From the NCBI RefSeq assembly GCF_001955535.1, contig NZ_MPVN01000001.1, positions 806,001 to 870,000 of the forward strand: DNA of 64,000 nt. Reading direction: 5' to 3'. Positions within the stretch are counted from its first letter, which is position 1; every line of letters begins with the position of its first letter. The notes under the pieces were generated by a model. The model saw only the letters and a program-made list of their open reading frames with translations, was not told where the DNA came from and made no database searches. Position numbers and translations under genes: made by a program. The stretch is from Paenibacillus sp. FSL H7-0326. GTDB taxonomy: Bacteria > Bacillota > Bacilli > Paenibacillales > Paenibacillaceae. Shown here piece after piece: positions 17,991 through 26,186 of this stretch.

Positions 17991-18037
17991 TGAACACAAA
18001 AGAGTAAACCTTATGACGTTTACTCTTTTTGTGTTCA
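17991..18037 (+). terminator. Terminator after the RNA methyltransferase gene
   Basis: Nearly perfect 19-base arms, TGAACACAAAAGAGTAAAC and its complement, surround an eight-base loop. The stem's own A/T tracts supply the T-run. Confidence 0.85.
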
Positions 18038-18057
18038 GTATGGTGCATCATTCGAAT

Positions 18058-18117
18058 TTCATAAACAACTGTACGGAGAGATATAATGTAACTTGTATCA
18101 TGTACGTTCAAAGGAGG
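18058..18117 (+). promoter_or_regulatory. Promoter and ribosome site of the LTA-synthase family gene
   Basis: TTCATA (18058-18063) and a perfect TATAAT (18082-18087) are spaced by 18 bases. AAAGGAGG (18110-18117) follows and fixes the TTG at 18126 as the start. Confidence 0.6.
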
Positions 18118-18125
18118 AACCATGC

Positions 18126-20093
18126 TTGTCCAAGCGATTTAACACACCTTCATATACATCCTCCCGATACATAAAGTGGAGGAGTTCACGTTATTTCTAT
18201 TACCTCATATTTGTGATCCTGATGATTCTCAAGCTGGGATACTTCCACAGCCAGCTTAATGCAAGAAATATTGATATGAATTTTCTCGATTATGTGATTA
18301 GTTTCGGATCTTTGCTGCTCGTCTCCTTCTGGGTGCTATGGCTCCCGCAGCGTGCAAGAATGATCGCCCTGATTGTCCTGGATGTGCTGCTCAGTGCACT
18401 CATCTATGCCGACCTCGTCTATTATCGGTACTTCCAAGATTTCATTACCATTCCTGTACTGCTGCAGGCTGGTCAATTAAGCTCGGTGGATGACAGTATT
18501 TTCTCACTTCTGAGATTCGCTGATTTGTGGTTTTTTGCAGATCTACTGCTGCTTGCCGTATATTCTGTATGCGTTCTCCTCCTCTCTAAGCGCACAGTTA
18601 GAGCACGAAGCGCACATAAAGAATATGCACCTAAGTGGCAGCGATTCCTCAGCGGCACTCTTGCACTTGTGATCGGTGCAGTTCTTACCTTTGGACCCAT
18701 TGAATTTTACAATCGCACATGGGCGGTCGGTTTGTTTACAGGCAACTGGTGGAACCTCAGCCTATATAACGTGACTGGCTTGCTCGGATTCCACGGCTAC
18801 GATCTATACCGGTATAACAAGGAGCGGCAGAATAGCCAAGCAGGCCTGACAGATGAGGAAATGAACGAGGTTAAGCAATACTTTGATCATAAGCAGCAGC
18901 AAGCGCTAAAAGCCGCCTCATCGGACACTTTTGGCCAATATAAAGGTAAGAATGTCATGCTTGTCCAGGTTGAAGCTTTGATGAATTTTGTGATTAACAA
19001 AAGTATAAACGGTCAGGAGGTCACCCCGCATCTCAATGCATTAATGAAGGACAGCTTATATTTCAAAAATTTCTATCATCAGACCGGTCAAGGACGAACC
19101 TCCGATGCTGACTTATCTGCCAACATCTCGCTGCATCCTCTGCCGACAGGCTCTGTATTCACCCGCTACCCGGATCATATGTATGACTCACTCCCGTCTG
19201 TTCTCGGAGAGCAAGGGTATTACACGGGCGCTTATCATGCTTACGAGAGCAGCTTCTGGAACCGATATACGATGTACAGCCACATGGGATATGACGAATT
19301 CATGAGCAAAAATGATTACACGATAGACGAGCCGATCGGCTGGTCGCTGGGAGACAAGTCTTTTTTCCGGCAATCGCTGGATCAACTGACTGGCACCAAT
19401 GAAGAGCCCTTCTACTCCTTTATGATTACATTAACGAGCCATCATCCCTATACGCTTCCAGAATCTATACAAGAGCTGGATGTGGGCCAGTTTAACGGAA
19501 CTCTGTTTGGGGACTATCTTCAGGCCGTACATTATTCAGATGCGGCACTCGGAGAGCTTATTGAACGGCTGAAGAAGGAGGGGCTGTGGGAAAATACCCT
19601 ATTTATGGTCTACGGCGATCATGACAATTCTCTGAAGGAGCAATCCAACTATGAGGCCTTTCTCGGCAAGAGGATTGATGAGCTCCAGATGCATCAAATC
19701 ATGAACCAGGTGCCACTTCTCCTCCATCTACCTGATGGAGCACGTTCTGGAGTATATCTGGAGCCAGCAGGTCAAATGGATATCGCACCAACCCTTCTTC
19801 ATCTGCTCGGTATACCGACAGATTCGAAGTATTTCATGGGGAATGACCTGCTGAACAGCCGAAATCGGATGGTTGTACTTCGTACAGGCGCTTTCGCTAC
19901 AAGGGAATTGTATTACATCCCTTCAGACGATTACCGCTTTGAACATGGGGGCTGTTATGATGCTGAGTCAGGAGAGCAAACAAACGTAAACGCATGCGAA
20001 GCTACGTTTGATAAAGCAAAGAACCAGCTGTCAATATCTGATCGTGTAATTACTTATGACCTCATCGCGAAGCTTCGTGATTCGTCGAAGTAA
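18126..20093 (+). CDS. LTA synthase family protein (polyglycerolphosphate transferase/sulfatase fold)
   Basis: Membrane enzyme of 655 aa. About five helices occupy the first 210 residues; then an extracellular sulfatase-like domain begins. Family active-site residues are visible: Glu283 in VQVEALMNF, the nucleophile Thr325 in GQGRTSDAD, and Asp498-His499 in VYGDHDN. LtaS-type enzymes transfer glycerolphosphate from phosphatidylglycerol to lipoteichoic acid; relatives YfnI, YqgS and YvgJ act as stress forms or primases, and sequence alone does not tell which. The TTG at 18126 is nine bases after AAAGGAGG. It is a single gene flanked by terminators. Confidence 0.88.
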   Translation: MSKRFNTPSYTSSRYIKWRSSRYFYYLIFVILMILKLGYFHSQLNARNIDMNFLDYVISFGSLLLVSFWVLWLPQRARMIALIVLDVLLSALIYADLVYYRYFQDFITIPVLLQAGQLSSVDDSIFSLLRFADLWFFADLLLLAVYSVCVLLLSKRTVRARSAHKEYAPKWQRFLSGTLALVIGAVLTFGPIEFYNRTWAVGLFTGNWWNLSLYNVTGLLGFHGYDLYRYNKERQNSQAGLTDEEMNEVKQYFDHKQQQALKAASSDTFGQYKGKNVMLVQVEALMNFVINKSINGQEVTPHLNALMKDSLYFKNFYHQTGQGRTSDADLSANISLHPLPTGSVFTRYPDHMYDSLPSVLGEQGYYTGAYHAYESSFWNRYTMYSHMGYDEFMSKNDYTIDEPIGWSLGDKSFFRQSLDQLTGTNEEPFYSFMITLTSHHPYTLPESIQELDVGQFNGTLFGDYLQAVHYSDAALGELIERLKKEGLWENTLFMVYGDHDNSLKEQSNYEAFLGKRIDELQMHQIMNQVPLLLHLPDGARSGVYLEPAGQMDIAPTLLHLLGIPTDSKYFMGNDLLNSRNRMVVLRTGAFATRELYYIPSDDYRFEHGGCYDAESGEQTNVNACEATFDKAKNQLSISDRVITYDLIAKLRDSSK

Positions 20094-20123
20094 GGGCTAC
20101 TGATTTTAATATCGATCATCAAC

Positions 20124-20154
20124 AAACCCCCGTCTCTGATGAGAACGGGGGTTC
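20124..20154. terminator. Bidirectional terminator after the LTA-synthase family gene
   Basis: AACCCCCGT and ACGGGGGTT form a GC-rich stem with inner TCTC/GAGA pairing. It sits between two convergent genes. Confidence 0.75.
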
Positions 20155-20167
20155 ATTGGTATGCAGG

Positions 20168-20455
20168 TCAGTTGTCTTCCGGCTTCTTCGATGCCAGGCT
20201 GGCATGGAGTGATGTGAGACGTTCCTTTTCTTCTGAGAGGATTTCCTCTGCAAACTCAGTACCGCTGTAGTTCAGCTGCTGCCGGGCTACCGCTACTGCA
20301 TTCTCTGCACGCAGCAATCGCTTATTCGCTTGATCGAGCATATCTGGTGTAGGATGCGACATCGCTTGGGATACCGCATGATGCAGTTTTTTTACTGAGT
20401 TGGAGGCTTGCGCCACCGTCGTGAAGGATTGCAGACTGGAATGATCGTGTTTCAT
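20168..20455 (-). CDS. Small hypothetical helical protein, 95 aa
   Basis: No family is recognised. The sequence is predicted wholly alpha-helical with charged and Ala-rich heptads (residues 15-85) and a His-rich start. It has no signal peptide and no Cys. The ATG at 20455 is used because GAGGAG lies 11 bases upstream; a GTG 12 bases further up would overlap that ribosome site. It is convergent with the LTA-synthase family gene and on the same strand as the DUF1450 gene 78 bases upstream. Confidence 0.6.
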   Translation of the reverse strand: MKHDHSSLQSFTTVAQASNSVKKLHHAVSQAMSHPTPDMLDQANKRLLRAENAVAVARQQLNYSGTEFAEEILSEEKERLTSLHASLASKKPEDN

Positions 20456-20533
20456 ATCGAAGCACACTCCTCTCTCAAAGTCCCTGCTACACCTGTTAGC
20501 ATGGATATTAAGAAAGGTCGTTATGCACAGAAC

Positions 20534-20758
20534 TTAATTTTTAATGAATGGGGCTGCCTTGGCAAGCACTTCTTCCTCTGTCGGTGCGCTGATGTATCGT
20601 CCATTAATAAATACAAAAGCTCTTTTGCCGCAGGGTCCGCAATAGGATTTGCAGCCTACCTTGATCTCGGCATCTGGAGCCATCTTCTGAAGCTTAGGCA
20701 CCAAAGACTTTAATTTGACATGCTTACATTTATCACATACTCGAATATCGTTAGCCAT
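20534..20758 (-). CDS. DUF1450 family protein (YuzB-like)
   Basis: Small protein of 74 aa, conserved in Bacillales. It has a CDKC pair near residue 8 and CKSYCGPC near residues 36-43, followed by GKRAFVFINGRYI. The Cys spacing suggests a thioredoxin-like [2Fe-2S] ferredoxin or zinc-binding fold, but no function is established. GGGGAG stands upstream of the ATG. Neighbouring genes are small conserved proteins, including the HesB-like one, which may hint at iron-sulfur metabolism; this is inference. Confidence 0.8.
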   Translation of the reverse strand: MANDIRVCDKCKHVKLKSLVPKLQKMAPDAEIKVGCKSYCGPCGKRAFVFINGRYISAPTEEEVLAKAAPFIKN

Positions 20759-20803
20759 GTACTCCCCTTCTCACAAGAAAAACATCATTCGGCTTCTTAA
20801 CAA

Positions 20804-21106
20804 TTAGTCGTGGAAATGATTCCCTTGCGCAGGATTTGTAATAACAAAACCTTCTTTAGGGAAGTACAAATAATCCACTTTGATGCCATCCAGCATCGGC
20901 TTGCCAGTTTCAAGGATCAGGTCGATTTCTTTATCTGTAGATACAACCTCATCATTCTCTTTAGGTGTATCAAAGTCAATTCCATAGTGTACATGATCTC
21001 CATGGTCGAGCGTAATCAGGACGCGTACATATTTACCTTCATTCTCAGGAAGTGCCAGCTCACGCTTAAGCACTTTAGCGGCATTACGAGTAATTTTTGC
21101 TTTCAT
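20804..21106 (-). CDS. HesB/IscA-fold protein lacking all cysteines
   Basis: Protein of 100 aa with the Fe-S biogenesis (A-type carrier) fold: KITRNAAKVLKREL at the N-terminus, VRVLITLDHGDHVHYGIDFD in the middle, and FVITNPAQGNHFHD at the end. A-type carriers need three Cys (one central and a C-terminal CGC). Here none exists, and NHFHD stands in the CGC position. It therefore cannot be a classical iron-sulfur carrier and resembles the YneR-type subgroup. The ATG at 21106 follows AGGAG by 11 bases; the earlier ATG at 21130 has no ribosome site. Confidence 0.75.
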   Translation of the reverse strand: MKAKITRNAAKVLKRELALPENEGKYVRVLITLDHGDHVHYGIDFDTPKENDEVVSTDKEIDLILETGKPMLDGIKVDYLYFPKEGFVITNPAQGNHFHD

Positions 21107-21247
21107 TATAATTTCATCTCCTAGTGTCATCTATATATAGAAACTGTTAGCAATTTATAATTGGCTCAATTTCAATACCCTATATTTTAATCAAGATGCG
21201 TGTATTTAGCAATATCTGCAGATTGAATCCATTTCATCATTCATCAA

Positions 21248-21499
21248 TTATTTTCGAACTGCTACATTAGGATATTTGCGTTCTGCCCTCTGAACAAACC
21301 AGTTCATGAGAAACATCGTGACCCCGATATCATCAATCGGGAGGAGTGGCAGCACATCAGGCATAACCCAATATACCGCGGCAGGAACCAAGAAGAGAAG
21401 CTTGTCCTGCAATTTAACTTCTGAAGACATTAGAAGAGCAGGCATCCTTTTAAACACATGAGACCACGACTTTAGTGAAAGCAGCTTCTTCCATTTCAT
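21248..21499 (-). CDS. DUF1232 (YkvA-like) membrane protein
   Basis: Protein of 83 aa. The DUF1232 core is clear: VPAAVYWVMPDVLPLLPIDD followed by GVTMFLMNWFV, a helical hairpin with the PxDxxP motif. The family is widespread and of unknown role. The ATG at 21499 is preferred, since AAGGAG ends ten bases upstream while the ATG at 21508 is only one base from it. It is apparently monocistronic. Confidence 0.8.
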   Translation of the reverse strand: MKWKKLLSLKSWSHVFKRMPALLMSSEVKLQDKLLFLVPAAVYWVMPDVLPLLPIDDIGVTMFLMNWFVQRAERKYPNVAVRK

Positions 21500-21599
21500 G
21501 ATGATCATTCTCCTTCCGGGTTATTACTATCATAACATACGTGTAAATTCAGGGGAGGTTTCCATACCTCCCTTAGATCATTGCTCTTAACTCGAGAGA

Positions 21600-22484
21600 T
21601 CAGCGAAGAAGCAAGCGGATGGCAGACACCATAAGACGCTCGACCTCAGCAGCAATCGGAGTATATTGATGAACCGGCAGCGGATTAGTCCCGAGTCCGG
21701 TTTCAACGGTAAAGCCCGGTCTGCCATACTCCTGAATAAACCAATCTTTATATCCTGCATCACTTTCCGTCAATTTAACCGGAGCATACCCTGTTGCTGC
21801 AGCAAGCTGCTGTGCCCATTCCTCACTGAACGCAGGCTCGTAATCACGATAGTTCCAGTATATTTCTTCCCCTTGACTATGCAGTGCGATAATCATGTCA
21901 AATTTCTTATCCTTCGTCCATTCTGCCAAGGCTCTGGACTCGGGTTCAGTCAGGGGATGTTCTCCTCCATAATCTCTGGGTCCAGGGCAAGTGACGGAAC
22001 GGCGTCTCGCTTCTTCGTAAAAATGAGCAGGAAATTGATCGTTGAGATCTATGCCCCGAATGTTCGCCTTCCAGCCCGAGAAGTCAGAATTGCCGCCATT
22101 CATTTCTAGGAGCTCTGTGGAGAAGGGATGAGCATCTGGTCCATTAAGAACCAATTCTATGCCATCAGGATTAAGCATCGGCACCACCCATAGGGTCACT
22201 TGTTCAGACCATCCATCGGATAAGCAGCCCTGCCAATCCTGTTGTTCTTCTAGAGCGGTCATATATTTTTTGACAAATTGCATCAGACAAGGAACGTTCA
22301 GCCACTCATTCGCATGCATACCTGCATTGACGTGAAGCTGAATCGGGCCCTTTCCGATCCTGATGTATGGTATCTTTTTTCCAAGCACACTGCAGCCCAT
22401 AGTCCCCAGCTCACTCATCGACATTCTTAAGCTTTTTATGTGATCAAGGTCTTGTTCAAGCTCATGATACCCGTATAGATTCAT
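21600..22484 (-). CDS. M14 zinc carboxypeptidase (gamma-D-glutamyl-diamino acid peptidase type)
   Basis: Protein of 294 aa without signal peptide or LysM repeats. Zinc ligands are His57 and Glu60 (HANE) and His202 (ALHSQGE); the catalytic Glu261 is in FTVETGLG. LNPDGIELVLNG and RGIDLNDQFPAH give the substrate-binding Asn/Arg region. The closest described relative is endopeptidase I of Lysinibacillus sphaericus, which cuts the gamma-D-Glu-meso-DAP bond of murein peptides; that enzyme carries LysM domains, absent here. A cytoplasmic murein-peptide recycling role is therefore likely. The gene lies beside racE, which makes D-glutamate for murein. Confidence 0.85.
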   Translation of the reverse strand: MNLYGYHELEQDLDHIKSLRMSMSELGTMGCSVLGKKIPYIRIGKGPIQLHVNAGMHANEWLNVPCLMQFVKKYMTALEEQQDWQGCLSDGWSEQVTLWVVPMLNPDGIELVLNGPDAHPFSTELLEMNGGNSDFSGWKANIRGIDLNDQFPAHFYEEARRRSVTCPGPRDYGGEHPLTEPESRALAEWTKDKKFDMIIALHSQGEEIYWNYRDYEPAFSEEWAQQLAAATGYAPVKLTESDAGYKDWFIQEYGRPGFTVETGLGTNPLPVHQYTPIAAEVERLMVSAIRLLLR

Positions 22485-22605
22485 CCCTTATCTCCTCCTA
22501 TAAACTAAGTGAAGGTCAAGAACCATATTTACGTGCAGTATATGCTGCTATTCATTATATTCGTGATAAATCCCTAGGGAGGAATTGAGATGTCACTAAA
22601 ATATG

Positions 22606-22660
22606 CATAAAAAAGACAGCCTTGTTCTTTGAACTCTGCAGTTCAATGTCAAGGCTGTGT
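22606..22660 (-). terminator. Terminator of racE
   Basis: On the minus strand, ACAGCCTTG and CAAGGCTGT form the outer stem. An inner TTGAAC/GTTCAA stem lies between, and TTTTTT follows. Clear intrinsic terminator just after the racE stop. Confidence 0.88.
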
Positions 22661-22673
22661 TATTCTTCAAGCG

Positions 22674-23486
22674 TTACAGTTTGGATACCTGCCATACGAC
22701 CGGGGTATTGCGGATCTGCTCTCCTAGCCAGGATCTTGCAATGCTTTGAAACATGACCGGATCACCTGAGCAGAAAAACTGATGAACTGGCGTTTCATCG
22801 CCAATGGCGAGCTTTCCCTTGTCATATAAGATCGTGCTCGTTTCTCTAGCAGTCTCATCCGCAGAACTAATTAATTTGACATGAGGACCCATTACCTGAC
22901 CAATCGTCTCCATCAAGAACGGATAATGAGTACAGCCTAGTATAAGGGTGTCGATTGGTTTGTCTTTCATGCCATTCAAGGACTCACTGACAGTGGATCT
23001 CGTATGCTCGGACCTGAAATCCCCCTGCTCTACCAGCGGGACAAGAGCGGGACAAGCCTGACTCATAACGTTGATATATGGAGACAGCTGCTTAAGTGCT
23101 GTGGTATACGCTCCGCTGTTGATTGTACCCATCGTACCGATGACTCCAATATTACCTGTCTTGGTGGCCGTTATTGCTGCTCTGGCACCAGGATGAATGA
23201 CACCGATCACCGGAATATCTACTTTCTGGGATATATGGTCCAGCGCAGCTGCTGTTGCCGTATTACAGGCAATAACGATAACTTTTGGGTCAAATTGAAT
23301 CAGAAAATCTACGATTTGTTCAGTAAATTGTTTTACTTCCTCGGACGATCGGGGTCCGTATGGTGTGCGGGCCGTATCTCCAAAATAAATGACTTTTTCC
23401 CGCGGAAGCTGACGCATCACTTCTTTGGCTACAGTCAGCCCCCCAACACCAGAATCTAAAATTGCGATAGCTTGTTGCACGAACAC
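22674..23486 (-). CDS. racE: Glutamate racemase
   Basis: Interconverts L- and D-glutamate for peptidoglycan synthesis. Two catalytic Cys are visible, one in IACNTATA and one in ILGCTHYPF. ILDSGVGGLTV at the N-terminus and YFGDTARTPYG complete the signature. A GTG at 23486 is chosen because GAAGGA precedes it by six bases; this gives 270 aa, the usual length. An in-frame GTG two codons later or an ATG nine codons earlier are alternatives. The gene ends at a strong terminator. Confidence 0.93.
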   Translation of the reverse strand: MFVQQAIAILDSGVGGLTVAKEVMRQLPREKVIYFGDTARTPYGPRSSEEVKQFTEQIVDFLIQFDPKVIVIACNTATAAALDHISQKVDIPVIGVIHPGARAAITATKTGNIGVIGTMGTINSGAYTTALKQLSPYINVMSQACPALVPLVEQGDFRSEHTRSTVSESLNGMKDKPIDTLILGCTHYPFLMETIGQVMGPHVKLISSADETARETSTILYDKGKLAIGDETPVHQFFCSGDPVMFQSIARSWLGEQIRNTPVVWQVSKL

Positions 23487-23603
23487 ACCGCTTCCTTCTT
23501 TACATATTTCCATCCCTTTTCAATCCTACCCTATGATTCGGACGGCAAAAAGGTACCTACATCTTACCCGATTTAGTATAGACGTGTAAACCAAGCTCAG
23601 CGC

Positions 23604-23659
23604 AAAAAGGCCTTTTGCCTCATCCCTACACTTACAAGGGAGCGGCAGCAAGGCCTTTA
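23604..23659 (-). terminator. Terminator of the ytxG-ytxH unit
   Basis: On the minus strand AAAGGCCTT pairs with AAGGCCTTT, with inner CCCT/AGGG pairing, followed by TTTTTG. Confidence 0.8.
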
Positions 23660-23675
23660 CCACGTATCTTTACGC

Positions 23676-24014
23676 CTATATTGTATCATCCTTTGCTGCT
23701 TCGTCAGCAGCCTGCTCAGTCTTTGCAGTTTCACTGATACCAGACACTTTAGCAACCTGATTTTCTGAACTGACGCCCCGGATTTCTTGCAAAAAGACTT
23801 CTGTCGATTCCTTCACTTTGGAAGCAATCTTTACACTCTGCTCGCTGACTTTCTCGGCCAGGTTCTGCCCCTTCTCTGTAACCAGCTTGGCGTTATCCGC
23901 AATATCCTCGCGAAGCTCTGCTCCGGATTTGGGGGCAAATAGCAGCGCTGTAATGGATCCAGCAATCGTTCCAATCAGTGTACCCCATAACAAGCTCTTG
24001 TTCGTATCTTTCAT
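23676..24014 (-). CDS. ytxH: YtxH domain protein
   Basis: Protein of 112 aa with the YtxH pattern: one N-terminal membrane helix (LLWGTLIGTIAGSITALLFAPKSG) followed by a helical, Glu/Lys/Val-rich tail. The GxxxG-rich helix and LFAPKSGAELR are diagnostic. In B. subtilis ytxGHJ is a general-stress (SigB) operon of unknown biochemical role. Here it follows the DUF948 gene by six bases, reproducing ytxG-ytxH. I saw no convincing SigB promoter upstream. Confidence 0.85.
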   Translation of the reverse strand: MKDTNKSLLWGTLIGTIAGSITALLFAPKSGAELREDIADNAKLVTEKGQNLAEKVSEQSVKIASKVKESTEVFLQEIRGVSSENQVAKVSGISETAKTEQAADEAAKDDTI

Positions 24015-24020
24015 ACCTGC

Positions 24021-24482
24021 TCACTCCTTCTCAAGCGGGCGGGAAGCGCCCGGAGCAGGAGTATTACGCTGCCATGTGTGCCATACCGTCATGGCCGCAT
24101 CAACGTATCGGAACATTTGCCCCAGACGCTGTTCATTGTCCTGGTGTGCACCATCCACATGCTTGTGCGCTGAACGAGACAGCTTGAGGCTGATCTCATC
24201 CATTGTACGACTTACCTGCTGCAGCACCATTCCAAGCGAAGCAATCGATTCAAAGAGAGGGGCTGACTTCTCCAGATGTCCCTGCATATCCGATATCGCT
24301 TTATTCGTACCTTGAATCATGGCTGAGGTATCTGCAGCGAGTAAATCTGTTTTCTCTTCAAGCTGACTTACACTGCGTTTAACCTGCTTCATCAAGCTTT
24401 TTGCTTCAATAAGCACCAGTACACCGGCCGCTGCCAGGATAACAAAAGCCCCTGCCATCAGCGCTACACTCCATGCGATCAT
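24021..24482 (-). CDS. ytxG: DUF948 (YtxG-like) membrane protein
   Basis: Protein of 153 aa with an N-terminal membrane helix (about residues 5-25) and a long amphipathic helical region at residues 28-110 typical of DUF948. Its tail is Pro/Arg-rich. DUF948 proteins look like short methyl-accepting-type coiled coils and are often paired with YtxH, as here. A TATAAT is present upstream on the minus strand near 24530, with only a weak -35, so promoter assignment is tentative. Confidence 0.78.
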   Translation of the reverse strand: MIAWSVALMAGAFVILAAAGVLVLIEAKSLMKQVKRSVSQLEEKTDLLAADTSAMIQGTNKAISDMQGHLEKSAPLFESIASLGMVLQQVSRTMDEISLKLSRSAHKHVDGAHQDNEQRLGQMFRYVDAAMTVWHTWQRNTPAPGASRPLEKE

Positions 24483-24593
24483 GTTCCAACCCTCCTGCTA
24501 ACCGGGCGAACGCCCATTTTTTAGTTAATGCATTATAAGCAGGAGGAGTCTGAATTGACACAACAAAATTCAATAGATCACAAACCATTCAGA

Positions 24594-25493
24594 TTAGGAC
24601 GAGATGTTCCCGGCGTAATAGGGTGCTCCTGGGTCCAGATCAATGACATATCGTAGAGGTGAAACCAATGATTCCTGATGTTCACAGCGCCAGCGTTGTT
24701 CCCCGGATGAGCCCAGCAGCTGACCATCCTGTATCACATCACCCTGATCAAATATATAATAAGCCGCACCGTATAAGGTACGTGCTACGACGTCCGGATC
24801 CATTCCTGCAAAATGACATTGAAAATCAGGCACCCCTAGTGAGGATAAACCAACCGTATCCATCACCAGCTCACGTCTAGCTTCACTGCCTCCCGCTTGA
24901 TACAGCCTTACATTCATCGCACCATATAGATGATCCCCATTTTCGAGCGCTTTGACATAAGCAGAAGGCTTCACCAGTTTGTCACTGCCGTAAAAGTAAA
25001 CCGCTTCACAAGGCGTAACTTCTAAAATAGCGAGTAACGCCTGCTGGAACAGCTTCAGTCGTTCTTTATGCGGCAGGCCCGCCGTAAACATATCATGGAT
25101 GCGAATCTGATACTGGCACAGGCCCGTAACCTCATTTGCTTCGCTCCAATGCCAGGACTGCTCCACAGCACCCTTGAACCGGTTCTTGTCTTGAATCTTG
25201 TGGACAGGCAGAATACAGGTCTGTGCAGGAACGGTCCCGTCTTCAAAATTAACCATATGCTCCATATGCATTATGACCAGAAGATCCTGTTCTTTATCTG
25301 CTGCCTCGGCCTGATTCTGAGCCTTACTCACGGCGTCCTTGTTAACAGGTCGTTTCATCACTCTTGCTTTCCCGGTCAAACGCTTCATGACCTCCATCAG
25401 CTTCTCTTCTTCCAGCTGAGGCATGTCCTTGAATAAAAGCTCGGCCATATATACCGGATGAAATCCGGAGTTGTCTTTCTTACGATCTGACAT
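24594..25493 (-). CDS. DUF4261 domain protein
   Basis: Protein of 299 aa. The C-terminal half matches my memory of DUF4261: RELVMDTVGLSSLGVPDFQCHF, then GMDPDVVARTLYGAAYYIFDQGDVIQDG. The N-terminal half opens with a Leu/Glu-rich helix and a Lys-rich spacer. No catalytic motif is recognised, and there is no signal or membrane segment. The family is described only as conserved. The ATG at 25493 is fixed by GGAGG nine bases upstream. It is a single gene between ytxG and the HepT-like gene. Confidence 0.7.
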   Translation of the reverse strand: MSDRKKDNSGFHPVYMAELLFKDMPQLEEEKLMEVMKRLTGKARVMKRPVNKDAVSKAQNQAEAADKEQDLLVIMHMEHMVNFEDGTVPAQTCILPVHKIQDKNRFKGAVEQSWHWSEANEVTGLCQYQIRIHDMFTAGLPHKERLKLFQQALLAILEVTPCEAVYFYGSDKLVKPSAYVKALENGDHLYGAMNVRLYQAGGSEARRELVMDTVGLSSLGVPDFQCHFAGMDPDVVARTLYGAAYYIFDQGDVIQDGQLLGSSGEQRWRCEHQESLVSPLRYVIDLDPGAPYYAGNISS

Positions 25494-25588
25494 GATATAT
25501 CCTCCAAACCAAATAGGTGAATCCATTACATTACGAAATTTGATATTACAAAAATTTGATACAACTAGAAATTTTTAATCTATTATTT

Positions 25589-26041
25589 CTAGTTCCGTGA
25601 TTGTTGGAACGGTCCGAGTTCTTTTTCAAGATATAAGCGAATTTGATCTGCGAACCGATCCAGCACATCAGGAAGCGTCCGGGTTACCTTATGCAGGCTT
25701 GTCCGATCCCATGCATAATAATCCTGTACGAGCGGCTTCCGCAGCGGCACAAGCTCCATAAACAGCTTATAGCTCTCCTCATCAAATGCCCCTGCTTCAT
25801 GAACGATTTCAATGATGTCTTCGTAGCTGCTCGCGTCCCGGAGAATAAATCCATCAATCAGATAACTGCCTACGTCGGTTACAATCTCTAGAGCCAAATG
25901 CAGGGAGCGCTCCTGAACGAAGCCAAGGATAATTCCCCCATCCCAGTTCTCCTGTGCATGACGGAGTCCAGCTGTAATCTCGGGAATAGCTGACAAGCGT
26001 AATTCGATTTGATCTGTATTTACATAGTACAATACGTTCAC
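25589..26041 (-). CDS. DUF86/HepT-like protein (YutE family)
   Basis: About 150 aa, all-helical, resembling B. subtilis YutE across its length: IDGFILRDASSYEDIIEIVHEAGAF, then LVPLRKPLVQDYYAWD and a C-terminal YLEKELGPF. HepT toxins of MntA-HepT systems use an R-x4-H-x-Y motif for RNase activity; here it reads R-K-P-L-V-Q-D-Y, with Gln for His. No MntA-type nucleotidyltransferase is adjacent. It is therefore probably not an active toxin. Starts at a GTG (26041), or by comparison with YutE at a TTG three codons later; neither has a strong ribosome site. Confidence 0.75.
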   Translation of the reverse strand: MNVLYYVNTDQIELRLSAIPEITAGLRHAQENWDGGIILGFVQERSLHLALEIVTDVGSYLIDGFILRDASSYEDIIEIVHEAGAFDEESYKLFMELVPLRKPLVQDYYAWDRTSLHKVTRTLPDVLDRFADQIRLYLEKELGPFQQSRN

Positions 26042-26058
26042 ATCCGTTTCGTCGGTAA

Positions 26059-26166
26059 TCAGTTACGTCTATTTTTTCGTTTCAGCCAAAAGAACATTAC
26101 CGGGCATGCAATTAAAATGACGATCAGTATTAACATCGTTTCCATTACATCTTTTAAATCGCCCAC
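26059..26166 (-). CDS. Small single-pass membrane peptide, 35 aa
   Basis: A GTG at 26166 with GGGGAG six bases upstream opens a 35-codon frame ending at TGA (26059-26061). The peptide starts MGDLKDVMETM, continues with a membrane helix (LILIVILIACPVMFFWL), and ends in a strongly basic tail KRKNRRN. This gives a typical N-out or tail-anchored small-protein layout with the basic end cytoplasmic. It fits exactly in the gap between the Dabb gene and the HepT-like gene and is likely cotranscribed with them. No family is recognised. Confidence 0.6.
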   Translation of the reverse strand: MGDLKDVMETMLILIVILIACPVMFFWLKRKNRRN

Positions 26167-26186
26167 CTGCTACTCCCCTTTGTAAG

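Noticed and set aside
24504..24522. GGGCG-AAC-CGCCC hairpin followed by TTTTTT on the plus strand
   Set aside because: No plus-strand gene precedes it; it lies in the ytxG leader on the other strand, where no T-run follows.
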